Of a stretch of 64,000 bases of DNA, positions 42,570 through 50,961 are shown piece by piece (the stretch's first letter is position 1; the number at the start of each line of letters is the position of its first letter). Position numbers and translations under genes: made by a program. Below the pieces are notes generated by a model that worked only from the letters and a program-made list of their open reading frames with translations, had not been told where the DNA came from and did not search any database. The DNA comes from Planctomycetota bacterium (GTDB lineage Bacteria; Planctomycetota; Phycisphaerae; Phycisphaerales; Phycisphaeraceae): positions 1 through 64,000 of the forward strand of contig JAJRXX010000051.1 in the NCBI GenBank assembly GCA_024276075.1, read 5' to 3'.

Positions 42570-42695
42570 TAGAGCAACTGGCGTCATTAATCTTCATTGA
42601 CCGGGTGGCACGGCTTGCTTGCAAGCCGTGAAATACAGATGTTTGTTACACCTACTATTCAATCAAGATGGAAAATATTGACGCCAGTTGCTCTA
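42570..42695. repeat. Family D element, copy D3 (126 bp)
   Basis: TAGAGCAACTGGCGTCATTA at the left and TAGAGCAACTGGCGTCAATA on the other strand at the right: 18 of 20 bases match. Contains the palindrome ACGGCTTGCTTGCAAGCCGT. Its terminal CTA (42693-42695) is the stop codon TAG of the amidohydrolase gene. Confidence 0.93.
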
Positions 42696-43706
42696 GGGTT
42701 CGTCGTGCAGCCGAGCCACAGCACCGTGGTACACCGTCGCCAGCGTGGCGGGGTCCAGGCGGACACCCCGCAGTGTCGGCGCCGCTCCGGCTGATAGTGA
42801 CGGGTCGACCAGACGCAAATCGGGGTCCTCAATCGGGCTGGGGCCGTCGTAATCCGTCTCCAACAGCGTGCGCAACGCCCAATACCGGCTCGCTAACAAG
42901 TCAAAGCTAATGTTGTCGCTGTCGGCGACGATGTCGCTCCCAAAGATGATCCGCCCCGGATTACGTTGGCAAAATGCGCGAAAGCAGTCGGGATGCTTAC
43001 TAAGCTCGCGCACCATCCACTTCGTCGCGGCGGTGTCCATATAAAGGTTGGGGTGCCTATCGAGCAGGTCTTGGAGGCGGTCGAGGTGCTCGGGGTCGCC
43101 AGCAAGATGCGCAGCGATCCAGGTCACATCGTGGTGTTCGTCGAGCAGCCTTTCGAATGTTTTGTGGTGCTCGGCCTTACGCCCGTAGCGACGATGATCG
43201 CGGTAGTGGGTGGCAAACCAGGTGTCCGGGTCGGCAATATGGATCATGAACTTCATGCCCAGCGACTTGGCCAAGTGCATGGCCTCTAGACGCGTCGGTG
43301 AGTCAAGCCGCAGGCTCGGGTGAATGTCGCGACCACGCGGCGCGGCCCAGAACTTACACACACGGACACCCTTGGCAGCAAAACCCTCGATCCGCTTGAG
43401 CCAATCGGTGGTAAAGGTACCGGGCTGGCTGTGAGCCTTGTAATTTGGCACAGCAATGAAACGGACACGGTCGCCGAACTGGTCTTTGATCTCGTCGACA
43501 TGTTGGAGCGGGCTCATCGACCAGACGCGCTCGATGCCGAAGAGGTCCGCTACCTCGAAGAACAGCCGCGCTGCTTCCACGTCGTGCAGATGGACGTGCG
43601 CGTCCCAAATGCGTCCGGTCCAGGGTAGTCTAGCCGCCTCTTGACGGTAGGCGATACCCAGACGATTCTCCGGGCTGACGGAGGTGACACCAGTTCTGAT
43701 CTGCAT
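42693..43706 (-). CDS. Amidohydrolase-superfamily (amidohydrolase_2-type) metal-dependent hydrolase
   Basis: A 337-residue TIM-barrel hydrolase. IWDAHVHLHD gives the HxH metal motif, KFMIHIADPDTW a later His, WIAAHLAGDPEHLDRLQDLL another His, and IIFGSDIVAD the terminal Asp. That is the ACMS decarboxylase/amidohydrolase_2 layout. Substrate unknown. ATG 43706 is chosen; an in-frame start at 43769 adds 21 poorly conserved residues. The C-terminus ...RLHDEP stops at a TAG contributed by repeat D3. Confidence 0.82.
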   Translation of the reverse strand: MQIRTGVTSVSPENRLGIAYRQEAARLPWTGRIWDAHVHLHDVEAARLFFEVADLFGIERVWSMSPLQHVDEIKDQFGDRVRFIAVPNYKAHSQPGTFTTDWLKRIEGFAAKGVRVCKFWAAPRGRDIHPSLRLDSPTRLEAMHLAKSLGMKFMIHIADPDTWFATHYRDHRRYGRKAEHHKTFERLLDEHHDVTWIAAHLAGDPEHLDRLQDLLDRHPNLYMDTAATKWMVRELSKHPDCFRAFCQRNPGRIIFGSDIVADSDNISFDLLASRYWALRTLLETDYDGPSPIEDPDLRLVDPSLSAGAAPTLRGVRLDPATLATVYHGAVARLHDEP

Positions 43707-43776
43707 GGCTGTTTTACCGATCCTTATAAGTATTGTTATAGGGTCCGTGTACGCGAGAACACATGCCACAAATACT

Positions 43777-43954
43777 TAGAGCGCCTAACAAAATGAACTC
43801 CAACCAACCCGATATTTCCATTGAACCGCCGCAACGAGCCGCGACCGCCACGAAGCGGGCATTTGTTGTATCCCCTCTCCCTCACAGGGAGAGGGCTGGG
43901 GTGAGGGTCGAGTCAACGACAATCATCCCGCATCCATTTTGTTAGACGCTCTTA
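43777..43954. repeat. Element G (178 bp): terminal inverted repeats, palindrome and module E
   Basis: Ends TAGAGCGCCTAACAAAATG and, on the other strand, TAAGAGCGTCTAACAAAATG: 18 or more matching bases with one indel. Inside are module E (43829-43859) and the palindrome CCCTCTCCCT...AGGGAGAGGG. Located between the divergent amidohydrolase and HAD genes. Confidence 0.87.
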
Positions 43955-43960
43955 GCCACC

Positions 43961-43992
43961 TTCGACGCGATCAAAACATACGCGGATGCGTA
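43961..43992. repeat. Family B/C fragment C4
   Basis: CGACGCGATCAAAACATACG followed by CGGATGCGTA is one end of family C (compare the reverse of 27888-27915). The remainder is missing, and element G ends seven bases before it. Confidence 0.7.
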
Positions 43993-44044
43993 TTACCTAT
44001 CGGCCATCCTAGGGTGAGTATGATGCCACGAGCAAACCGGGCTT

Positions 44045-44872
44045 ATGGTTAATCAACTGATGACAAGCAACGGCATTGCGTTGGTCGCACTCGACCTAGA
44101 CGGGACGCTGCTGCGCAGCGATGGATCGATCAGCGACGCGACAGTGCAGGCGGTTAAACAGACGATACGCCGTGGCGTGCGCGTTGTCTTAGCGTCGGCC
44201 AGACCGCCACGCGCGGTGCGGCAGATATATGAAACCCTCGGTCTCGAAGGGCCACAGATCAATTACAACGGGGCACTGATCCACGATGCCACGCAGCGCC
44301 AACACACGCACCACCAGCCAATCACGGCAGGGTTAGGGGCAGAATTAGTCGGTTTGGCGCGGCGCGTCGACCCCGATGTAGCGGTCAGTATCGAGCTGCT
44401 CGATAAGTGGTACACCGACTTCGTCGATCATTCGCTACCGATCGAGACGTCTAAATCGTTCGAGCCCGACTACCTGGGTCCTCTGGACGATGTATTACAA
44501 CAGGCCATCACGAAGCTGATGTTTTTAGCACCATCCGATCGGCTCACAGCGGTACACCAAGCGGTGGCGCAAAATTTCGCCGGCCGCATCACCATTGCGA
44601 TCAGCGACCCACACCTGATCCAGGTCCTCGACCACGGCGTAGACAAATCCAACGCCCTACAAATGATCGCCTCAGCACAAGGAATCGCCCCGCAGCAGGT
44701 AATGGCGATCGGCGACGCGCCCAACGACGTGGGCATGCTCCGCTGGGCGGGCGTAGGTGTGGCAGTCGCAAACGCCTGGCCCCAGACCCGCGACGCCGCG
44801 GATGTGATCGTCGCTTCCAACGACGACGACGGCGTGGCGCAAGCACTACAACAATACATCCTGGACAACTAA
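44045..44872 (+). CDS. HAD-superfamily hydrolase, Cof/IIB type
   Basis: 275 residues. Motif I ALDLDGTLLRSDG, motif II LASARPP, Lys of motif III in DKSNALQMI and motif IV AIGDAPNDVGML are all present, with a Cof-type cap (about 85-190). Such enzymes dephosphorylate sugar phosphates or flavin mononucleotide-type substrates; the substrate is not evident. ATG 44045 or 44060. Its TAA stop is followed at once by repeat C2. Confidence 0.9.
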   Translation: MVNQLMTSNGIALVALDLDGTLLRSDGSISDATVQAVKQTIRRGVRVVLASARPPRAVRQIYETLGLEGPQINYNGALIHDATQRQHTHHQPITAGLGAELVGLARRVDPDVAVSIELLDKWYTDFVDHSLPIETSKSFEPDYLGPLDDVLQQAITKLMFLAPSDRLTAVHQAVAQNFAGRITIAISDPHLIQVLDHGVDKSNALQMIASAQGIAPQQVMAIGDAPNDVGMLRWAGVGVAVANAWPQTRDAADVIVASNDDDGVAQALQQYILDN

Positions 44873-44973
44873 TACGCATCCGCGTATGTTTTGACCGCGT
44901 CGTATATGTACAAGTATTTGCAACTTTTTTTCCACGTACAAAGACAATAGGACAATGTTTTTTACGATTGGTA
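44873..44973. repeat. Family B/C element, copy C2 (101 bp)
   Basis: Starts TACGCATCCGCGTATGTTTT and ends ACGATTGGTA. The same orientation as C1. It begins directly after the TAA stop of the HAD gene (44870-44872). Confidence 0.87.
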
Positions 44974-44986
44974 TAACACACGCTTT

Positions 44987-45084
44987 ACCCCTCGAGGAGA
45001 GAGAGGATTCTCGTAATTCACATGCACACGCCCCTCCCCTGCCCCTTCTTTAAGGAGGGAAAAAGCTATTGAAAACCGGCTTTA
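44987..45084. repeat. Degenerate family A relic
   Basis: ACCCCTCGAGGAGAGAGAGG, ACACGCCCCTCCCCTGCCCC and GAAAACCGGCTTTAA follow the order of A1 but are heavily changed and the palindromes are eroded. Lies 14 bp after C2, upstream of argC. Confidence 0.6.
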
Positions 45085-45152
45085 ATTGTTAAAAATTATT
45101 CTTCTTCGCTGCCACTTTTGATTCTGTCACCACCAGCGACAACAATACCCTC

Positions 45153-46193
45153 ATGAGCATTCGCGTAGCCATCGTGGGACCGACCGGTTATACCGGCATG
45201 CACCTGATCGAGTTGTTGCTGCACCACCCCGGTGCCCAGTTGACCTACCTCGCCAGCCACCGTGACGAATTGCCTAATATCGCCGAAGAGTTCCCGCAGT
45301 TGCTTGGGCGCGTGCCGGACCCCGTGGCGATGTGTCGGCCAATCGACGTCGAGGCGATCGCCAGTGAAGCCGACTTGGTCTTCCTGGCGCTACCGCACCG
45401 CGCCGCCATGCGCTACGTCCCGCAGTTTCTAGATGAAGGCATGCGAGTAATTGATCTCTCCGCTGACTACCGGCTCACGGACCAAGCGGTATACGAATCA
45501 ACCTATGGCCACTCCCATACCGACCCTGGCCATCTCGGCGAAGCGGTATATGGGCTGCCGGAGTTGTTCAGGGATGAACTCCCACAAGCAACGCTGGTGG
45601 CGAACCCCGGGTGCTACCCGACAGCATGCGCAATCTCACTGGCACCACTGCTTGCTAGCGGTTTAGTGCTAGACGACCCGATCGTGATCAACGCGGCATC
45701 AGGCGTATCCGGTGCCGGTCGCAGCCCAGCGCCGAACCTGCATTTCGTTGAGCAGAGCAGCGCTTTTGGTCCATACGGACAGATCGGGTCACACCGCCAC
45801 CAACCGGAGATTGAGCAGACGCTTTCAACGGTTGTGGACCGGGATATACGCACCCTGTTTGTCCCACATCTACTACCAATCGAACGGGGCATCCTTGAAA
45901 CGATCTACCTCGAGCCGTCCGACTCAACCGTGACCGAAGAGGACCTTTTCGCAGCACTGGAGGAGGCTTACGACACCGAGCCGTTTGTCCGGGTGCGTAA
46001 TGACCTGCCGAACGTCAAATACGTTGCCGGGACTAATTTCTGCGACGTGTCCGTTCGGCTAATCGATTCGCAACACCAGCGGCGCGTCGTGGTCTTCAGC
46101 GCTCTGGACAACATGATCAAGGGCGCCAGCGGCCAAGCGATCCAGAACATGAATATCCTTTACGAACTCGACGAAACCACAGGGCTCCCGTAA
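45153..46193 (+). CDS. argC: N-acetyl-gamma-glutamyl-phosphate reductase
   Basis: 346 residues. N-terminal IVGPTGYTGMHLIELLLHHP binds NADPH; the catalytic Cys is in VANPGCYPTACAISLAPL; HRHQPEIEQTL supplies the active-site His region. Converts N-acetylglutamyl phosphate to N-acetylglutamate semialdehyde in arginine synthesis. Type 1 length. No other arg genes are next to it. Confidence 0.95.
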   Translation: MSIRVAIVGPTGYTGMHLIELLLHHPGAQLTYLASHRDELPNIAEEFPQLLGRVPDPVAMCRPIDVEAIASEADLVFLALPHRAAMRYVPQFLDEGMRVIDLSADYRLTDQAVYESTYGHSHTDPGHLGEAVYGLPELFRDELPQATLVANPGCYPTACAISLAPLLASGLVLDDPIVINAASGVSGAGRSPAPNLHFVEQSSAFGPYGQIGSHRHQPEIEQTLSTVVDRDIRTLFVPHLLPIERGILETIYLEPSDSTVTEEDLFAALEEAYDTEPFVRVRNDLPNVKYVAGTNFCDVSVRLIDSQHQRRVVVFSALDNMIKGASGQAIQNMNILYELDETTGLP

Positions 46194-46253
46194 TTGGCGA
46201 GTACCGCCTACAGACCCAAAAGCTATTTTTGTGAATAAAAACACAGCGTACAA

Positions 46254-46847
46254 ATGAAAAAACTCACCGCATTCCGTCTAACACAATCGGTATACTGGCT
46301 TAGCCTCGGCACCTGGTTCGGTGCGATCGTCATGCTCATCGTCTGTGCTGTGGCGACGTTTGGGACGGTCCGTGAGTACCAGCCCACGCTCGGCGTCCAG
46401 CCATACAACAACCCAGCGATGTCGGACCGGGCGCCGGCCATCCTCGCGGGCGCGATCGTCGGCAACGCACTGAACGGGCTGACGAAAGTCCAACTGATCT
46501 GTGGCGTGGCGGCGGTGATCTGCGTCGTGCTCCAATGCACGCTGTTCGCCGATCGTTTGGCAGGCGGCATAACGGGGTGGGTCAACCTATTACGAATTGT
46601 CCTGATTATCAGCCCACTGGTGTTATTAGCGGTCGATACACTCGGCATCAGGCCCGCACTTCTACATCAGCGCCAAACCATGTACGACCCACAACAACCC
46701 GAACACACCCTGCAGGAAGCCAAAGCAAAATTTGACCAGCTACACCGGCGAGACGAACAACTCGTCGCCGCCACGGCATTGGTATTACTCGCGGCTGTGA
46801 CGGTGTCGTCTTTTGTGCTCCACAGCGACACAAAGCAACCGACATAG
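46254..46847 (+). CDS. Membrane protein, DUF4149-like
   Basis: 197 residues with four hydrophobic segments (about 18-38, 64-75 into 80-95, 108-125 and 170-188) and a polar loop carrying MYDPQQPEHTLQEAKAKFDQLHRRDEQL before the last helix. That arrangement fits DUF4149/TMEM205-like proteins, of unknown function. AT-rich start region; ATG 46254 is the only good start. It sits between argC (60 bp) and nth (65 bp) on the same strand. Confidence 0.6.
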   Translation: MKKLTAFRLTQSVYWLSLGTWFGAIVMLIVCAVATFGTVREYQPTLGVQPYNNPAMSDRAPAILAGAIVGNALNGLTKVQLICGVAAVICVVLQCTLFADRLAGGITGWVNLLRIVLIISPLVLLAVDTLGIRPALLHQRQTMYDPQQPEHTLQEAKAKFDQLHRRDEQLVAATALVLLAAVTVSSFVLHSDTKQPT

Positions 46848-46912
46848 AAATCACTGCCAACCGTTGACCGTCATCCAAGCTGTCTCCCCACCGCAACAGG
46901 CACGGATCGCCC

Positions 46913-47599
46913 ATGAAAGCGACGAGCAAACGCAAGACCGCCGCCTCGCCAAAGCCAAACACGGATACCCGTAAACGCGCCGCGTGGCTCTACCGGCAGC
47001 TCCGCAAGCTCTACCCCGACGCCCACTGCGCACTGGACCACCGCGACGCGTACCAATTGCTGATCGCGACCATCCTCTCAGCTCAGTGCACGGACGTGCG
47101 GGTCAACATGGTGACACCGAGCCTATTTAAAAAATACCCAACACCCACAAAAATGGCGCAAGCACCTCGGGACAAAATTGAGAAAGAAATCCACTCCACC
47201 GGCTTCTACCGCAACAAGGCCAAGTCAATCCAGGGCGCCAGTGCACGGATCGTACAGCAGCACAAAGGCAAGGTCCCCCACACCATGCAGGACCTGCTTG
47301 AACTGCCCGGTGTAGCACGCAAGACCGCCAACGTCGTGCTGGGTAACGCCTTTGGCAAGAACGAAGGCGTCGTGGTGGACACCCACATCAGCCGACTCAG
47401 TCAACGCTTGGGCCTAACCGAGCATACCGATCCGAAAAAGATCGAGCAGGACCTGATGACCTTGTTCCCGCAACGGAACTGGACCCTGTTAGCCCACTTG
47501 CTGATCCATCACGGGCGTGCGGTCTGTGCTGCGCGCCGGCCCCGGTGCGAAGACTGCACGCTCGCGAAGCGGTGCCCAAAGGTCGGGGTGACGGATTAG
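46913..47599 (+). CDS. nth: Endonuclease III
   Basis: 228 residues. Helix-hairpin-helix LLELPGVARKTANVVLGNAF with catalytic Lys, VDTHISRLSQRLGL with catalytic Asp, and a C-terminal [4Fe-4S] cluster of the C-x6-C-x2-C-x5-C type (CAARRPRCEDCTLAKRC). Removes oxidised pyrimidines and nicks abasic sites in base excision repair. A basic N-terminal tail of about 20 residues precedes the conserved fold. Confidence 0.95.
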   Translation: MKATSKRKTAASPKPNTDTRKRAAWLYRQLRKLYPDAHCALDHRDAYQLLIATILSAQCTDVRVNMVTPSLFKKYPTPTKMAQAPRDKIEKEIHSTGFYRNKAKSIQGASARIVQQHKGKVPHTMQDLLELPGVARKTANVVLGNAFGKNEGVVVDTHISRLSQRLGLTEHTDPKKIEQDLMTLFPQRNWTLLAHLLIHHGRAVCAARRPRCEDCTLAKRCPKVGVTD

Positions 47600-47697
47600 C
47601 GGCTGTCAGTTTTGGGGGCAGGTTCGGGAATAACCGATACTACTTTTCATATTAATTGAAATAGACCCCAGATCAACAAGTAAGGAATAGCCCCGCC

Positions 47698-49014
47698 ATG
47701 GCATCCATAAAACAGCCACAACCCCCCGATAGTATTTTTGCCGACGCCATTAAACGCCTCGATAATGCCGCAAAGCACGTCGATCTCGACCACGAAGTCG
47801 TTGAACGGCTCAAGCACCCCAAGGCGGTGATCCAGGTATCCATACCCGTACGCATGGACGACGGGTCACTGAAGGTCTTCTCGGGCTACCGCGTCCGGCA
47901 CGACAACTCACGAGGCCCGACCAAGGGCGGCATCCGATACCACCCAGACGTCTCGCTCGACGAGGTCAAAGCCCTGGCACTATGGATGACCTGCAAGTGT
48001 GCGGTGGTGGGCGTGCCGTTTGGCGGTGCCAAGGGCGGGATCGTCGTCAATCCCAAGGAACTCTCCCCCATGGAGCTCGAGCGCCTCAGCCGAGGGTTTA
48101 TTGGTCTTATCGCCGACTTCATCGGGCCCGACAAGGACATCCCCGCGCCCGATGTTTACACGAACGCCATGATCATGGGCTGGATGATGAACGAGTACTC
48201 GAAGATCCGCCGCGAACACTGCCCAGCGGTGATCACGGGCAAGCCCCTGTCGCTCGGCGGCAGTCTTGGCCGCGAAGGCGCCACCGGCCGCGGGGCGTAT
48301 TACTGCATCAAAGAGCTGGAGAAGCGCCGTGACTGGAAGCCCGAACAGGTGCGCGTGGCTGTGCAGGGGTTCGGTAATGCCGGCCAGAGTATCGCCGCTT
48401 TGCTGCACCGCGACGGATACCGGATCGTCGCGATCAGCGACTCGCGGGGCGGGGTGTACCGATCCGACGGGTTTGACGTGCCCAGTCTGATTAAGATTAA
48501 AAACGAAACACGCTATCTCAAGGCCGTCTACTGCGAATGCTCCGTATGTGAGGCAGTCAAAGCGGAAATTATCACCAACGAACAATTGCTGGAGTTGGAC
48601 GTCGATCTGCTGATACCAGCCGCACTGGAGAACCAGATCACCGCCCAGAACGTTTCTCAAATCAAGGCCCGGGTCATCGTCGAAGTCGCCAACGGCCCCG
48701 TAACGAGCGAAGCCGACGCCATCTTATCCCAGCAGGAGACGCTCGTGGTACCCGACATCCTCGCCAACGCGGGCGGCGTCACCGTCAGCTACTTTGAGTG
48801 GGTTCAGAACCGCCAGGGTTACTACTGGTCGGTCGAAAAGGTTCATGAGCGTCTACACAAGATCATGTCGCGCGAATTCAACACCATCTTCAAGATTATG
48901 CAGCAGAAACAAATCGACATGCGCACCGCGGCATATGCCCACGCGATGACCCGGCTCGGCAGCGCCGTCGCGGCGCACGGCACCCAGAGCTTCTTCTCCA
49001 ATCACAACAGGTAA
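47698..49014 (+). CDS. gdhA: Glutamate dehydrogenase (Glu/Leu/Phe/Val family)
   Basis: 438 residues. GPTKGGIRYHPDVSLDEVKALALWMTCK with the substrate-binding Lys, VPFGGAKGGIVVNP with the catalytic Lys region, PAPDVYTNAMIMGWM, and VAVQGFGNAG as the dinucleotide motif (GxGxxG). Interconverts glutamate and 2-oxoglutarate plus ammonia; coenzyme choice not certain. TAAGGAATAG precedes the ATG. With amt and PII it shows ammonium metabolism in this region, though 6 kb apart. Confidence 0.94.
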   Translation: MASIKQPQPPDSIFADAIKRLDNAAKHVDLDHEVVERLKHPKAVIQVSIPVRMDDGSLKVFSGYRVRHDNSRGPTKGGIRYHPDVSLDEVKALALWMTCKCAVVGVPFGGAKGGIVVNPKELSPMELERLSRGFIGLIADFIGPDKDIPAPDVYTNAMIMGWMMNEYSKIRREHCPAVITGKPLSLGGSLGREGATGRGAYYCIKELEKRRDWKPEQVRVAVQGFGNAGQSIAALLHRDGYRIVAISDSRGGVYRSDGFDVPSLIKIKNETRYLKAVYCECSVCEAVKAEIITNEQLLELDVDLLIPAALENQITAQNVSQIKARVIVEVANGPVTSEADAILSQQETLVVPDILANAGGVTVSYFEWVQNRQGYYWSVEKVHERLHKIMSREFNTIFKIMQQKQIDMRTAAYAHAMTRLGSAVAAHGTQSFFSNHNR

Positions 49015-49034
49015 CACAGCCTGCCCGACACCTT

Positions 49035-49202
49035 TAGCGTTGCTGCAAACCTTCATCCACAGATACACGGATGAACCCATGGTGTTCTGAAAGGAACCCA
49101 ACAAGGCAGATGCCCGCTCCTTCACAGTCGCGGCTCGTGGCGACAACTCTCGATTTTAAACCAGGACGCGACCCGCTTCACGATAAATATGCAAACGCTC
49201 TA
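49035..49202. repeat. Possible degenerate TA-bounded element J, containing module E
   Basis: The right end reads, on the other strand, TAGAGCGTTTGC; the left end TAGCGTTGCTGCAAACC is only an approximate partner. Module E is inside, reversed (49113-49143). First of three elements filling the 681-bp gap after gdhA. Confidence 0.45.
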
Positions 49203-49228
49203 TCTGCCACAAATCACAGTGCTATACT

Positions 49229-49366
49229 TAGAACTCATCCCAAAACCCCCGATGGGGGTTGAATCGGGTGCCACTGGCTGCTTGTCAGCCAGTGTAAATG
49301 ACGAAGATTTATACCGGTGGATCAGTTGTCGGTGGTCTTTTTGTTTGGGTTTTGGGATAGGTTCTA
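49229..49366. repeat. Element F (138 bp) with 20-bp terminal inverted repeats
   Basis: Ends TAGAACTCATCCCAAAACCC and, on the other strand, TAGAACCTATCCCAAAACCC (18 of 20 identical). Inside: AACCCCC-GAT-GGGGGTT and CACTGGCTG-CTTGT-CAGCCAGTG palindromes. The second resembles the centre of family D and the palindrome at 37241. Confidence 0.9.
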
Positions 49367-49534
49367 ATAATCAGTTTCTATCGCAATACCCCGATTAGTC
49401 GCCTCTAGGGCGTCCCCTGGATAACATGGTTTTATTCCTTTTACACGAGAAAAGGATGCACAGCCTTTGGTCAGAATGGATTACCTCAAAAACATTTTCG
49501 TGGCTGTGACCATCGCCGTGGCGTTCAACCACTT

Positions 49535-49681
49535 TAGAGCGTTTTTTGATTTCGCATGCGGGATTCTCAGCGAGCCGTGCGCGTCAGCAAGCGGTTTTTG
49601 GGCTCTAAGGGGGCCGCTCACTAACGGTCACGGCTCGTAGCGAAGTCCTGTCAACCGTACACTCATTCAGAGAACGCTCTA
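49535..49681. repeat. Element H (147 bp) with two inverted copies of module E
   Basis: Ends TAGAGCGTTTTTTGA and, on the other strand, TAGAGCGTTCTCTGA. Two module E copies (49569-49594 and reversed 49614-49642) face each other and would form a long hairpin. The element ends 14 bp before the ATG of the acyltransferase gene. Confidence 0.82.
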
Positions 49682-49695
49682 GGCCACACCCATAA

Positions 49696-50838
49696 ATGAA
49701 CACACGCACCAACCAACCCGAAGCCCTGCCGCTGTTAACACCGATGCGTGGCGTAGCGGCGGTAATGGTCGTGGCTAGCCATTTATTCATACTGCTGCCC
49801 CATCTGACAAACGGAAATAATTGGGCTAGTAATTTGATCGCACACGGCTGGCTGTGGGTGGATTTCTTTTTCATGCTCAGCGGGTTCGTGCTGACTCATG
49901 TCTATCGAGATATGGCGGTAACGCGGACTAATTATTTCTCGTTTATCGGGAAACGCTTCGCTCGGATATACCCGTTACATGTGTTCACGCTTTCTTGGTT
50001 CGTGGGGCTTGAACTAATAAAGCTCATGTTCTTCTCATATAAGGTGGAGCCGTTTGGCACCACGGGCCGCGACCTCGCCAGCCTCGTCTCCAACCTACTG
50101 CTCGTCCAATCAATGAACGTCCACTATTACTACTCGTGGAACGGCCCGTCGTGGTCGATCAGCACGGAGTGGCACGCGTATTTATTGTTTCCCTTCCTGG
50201 CTTGGATCATCTTCAAGCTGCATCGGAGCTTGCTAGTTTTATGGATCGTAGCCTGCGCAGGTGTGCTCTCATGGCTGTCCCTGCGGTATGAGACTCTCGA
50301 CGCGGTTACGTTCAACTTGGGCTTTATTCGCTGCCTGACGGAATTCAGCAGTGGCATCGTGCTCTACAGGCTGTATATGTGGCTTCACGCACGCAAATGG
50401 ATAGCGGGTGATAGCCTGCTAACCGTGTTGTTTCTTGTAATTCTCGCCTTGCTATCCATCACACGTCCGCCAATAAGTGAAAACGCGGTCGAAATCGCAA
50501 CCGTGTTGGTAATAGGCTTATTTATACCTACATTGGCGACAGCCCGATCGGGGGTTTGGCATCGTGTTCTAAGCTCAAAAGTGTTTCAATGGCTGGGTAC
50601 TATTTCATACTCGATCTACATGGTGCATTGGATTGCTGTGGACATCGCCATAACGGATAGCAAACAGTTGTTGGGCAGAAAAATCATCTTCTGGGAACTG
50701 GATATTGTTACTTCGTGGCTGGTGATGCTGGTGGGCCTCGTAGCGATCTGTTCTGTAGCAACGCTAACGTATCTATTTGTAGAGCGCCCCTGCCGCAACG
50801 GGATACGACGAATCCTCAAAAACATGATGCCATCCTAG
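49696..50838 (+). CDS. Acyltransferase 3 family membrane protein
   Basis: 380 residues with about ten membrane segments. Family motifs: LTPMRGVAAVMVVASHLFIL with the catalytic His, WVDFFFMLSGFVLTHVY, and KRFARIYPLHVFTL. Such proteins move acetyl or succinyl groups onto extracytoplasmic sugars, peptidoglycan or polysaccharide. The target is unknown. No clear ribosome site: only 14 bp separate the ATG from repeat H. More AT-rich than its neighbours, a possible sign of transfer. Confidence 0.9.
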   Translation: MNTRTNQPEALPLLTPMRGVAAVMVVASHLFILLPHLTNGNNWASNLIAHGWLWVDFFFMLSGFVLTHVYRDMAVTRTNYFSFIGKRFARIYPLHVFTLSWFVGLELIKLMFFSYKVEPFGTTGRDLASLVSNLLLVQSMNVHYYYSWNGPSWSISTEWHAYLLFPFLAWIIFKLHRSLLVLWIVACAGVLSWLSLRYETLDAVTFNLGFIRCLTEFSSGIVLYRLYMWLHARKWIAGDSLLTVLFLVILALLSITRPPISENAVEIATVLVIGLFIPTLATARSGVWHRVLSSKVFQWLGTISYSIYMVHWIAVDIAITDSKQLLGRKIIFWELDIVTSWLVMLVGLVAICSVATLTYLFVERPCRNGIRRILKNMMPS

Positions 50839-50845
50839 ATGGTTA

Positions 50846-50947
50846 CACCAATCAAGATTAATATTTGCACGACATCTACGAACGCGAAGGCAAAACAGAC
50901 AATAACTTACATCCGTGACAACGCGCTAAAACTATACGCAATGCGTA
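50846..50947. repeat. Family B element, copy B4 (102 bp)
   Basis: CACCAATCAAGATTAATATT at the left, TATACGCAATGCGTA at the right; same orientation as B2. It starts seven bases after the acyltransferase stop. Confidence 0.87.
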
Positions 50948-50961
50948 TTATCACAATCTTC

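Noticed and set aside
49696-50838. Horizontally acquired island around the acyltransferase
   Set aside because: The gene is somewhat AT-rich and flanked by repeats, but no integrase, tRNA target or attachment repeats support an island.
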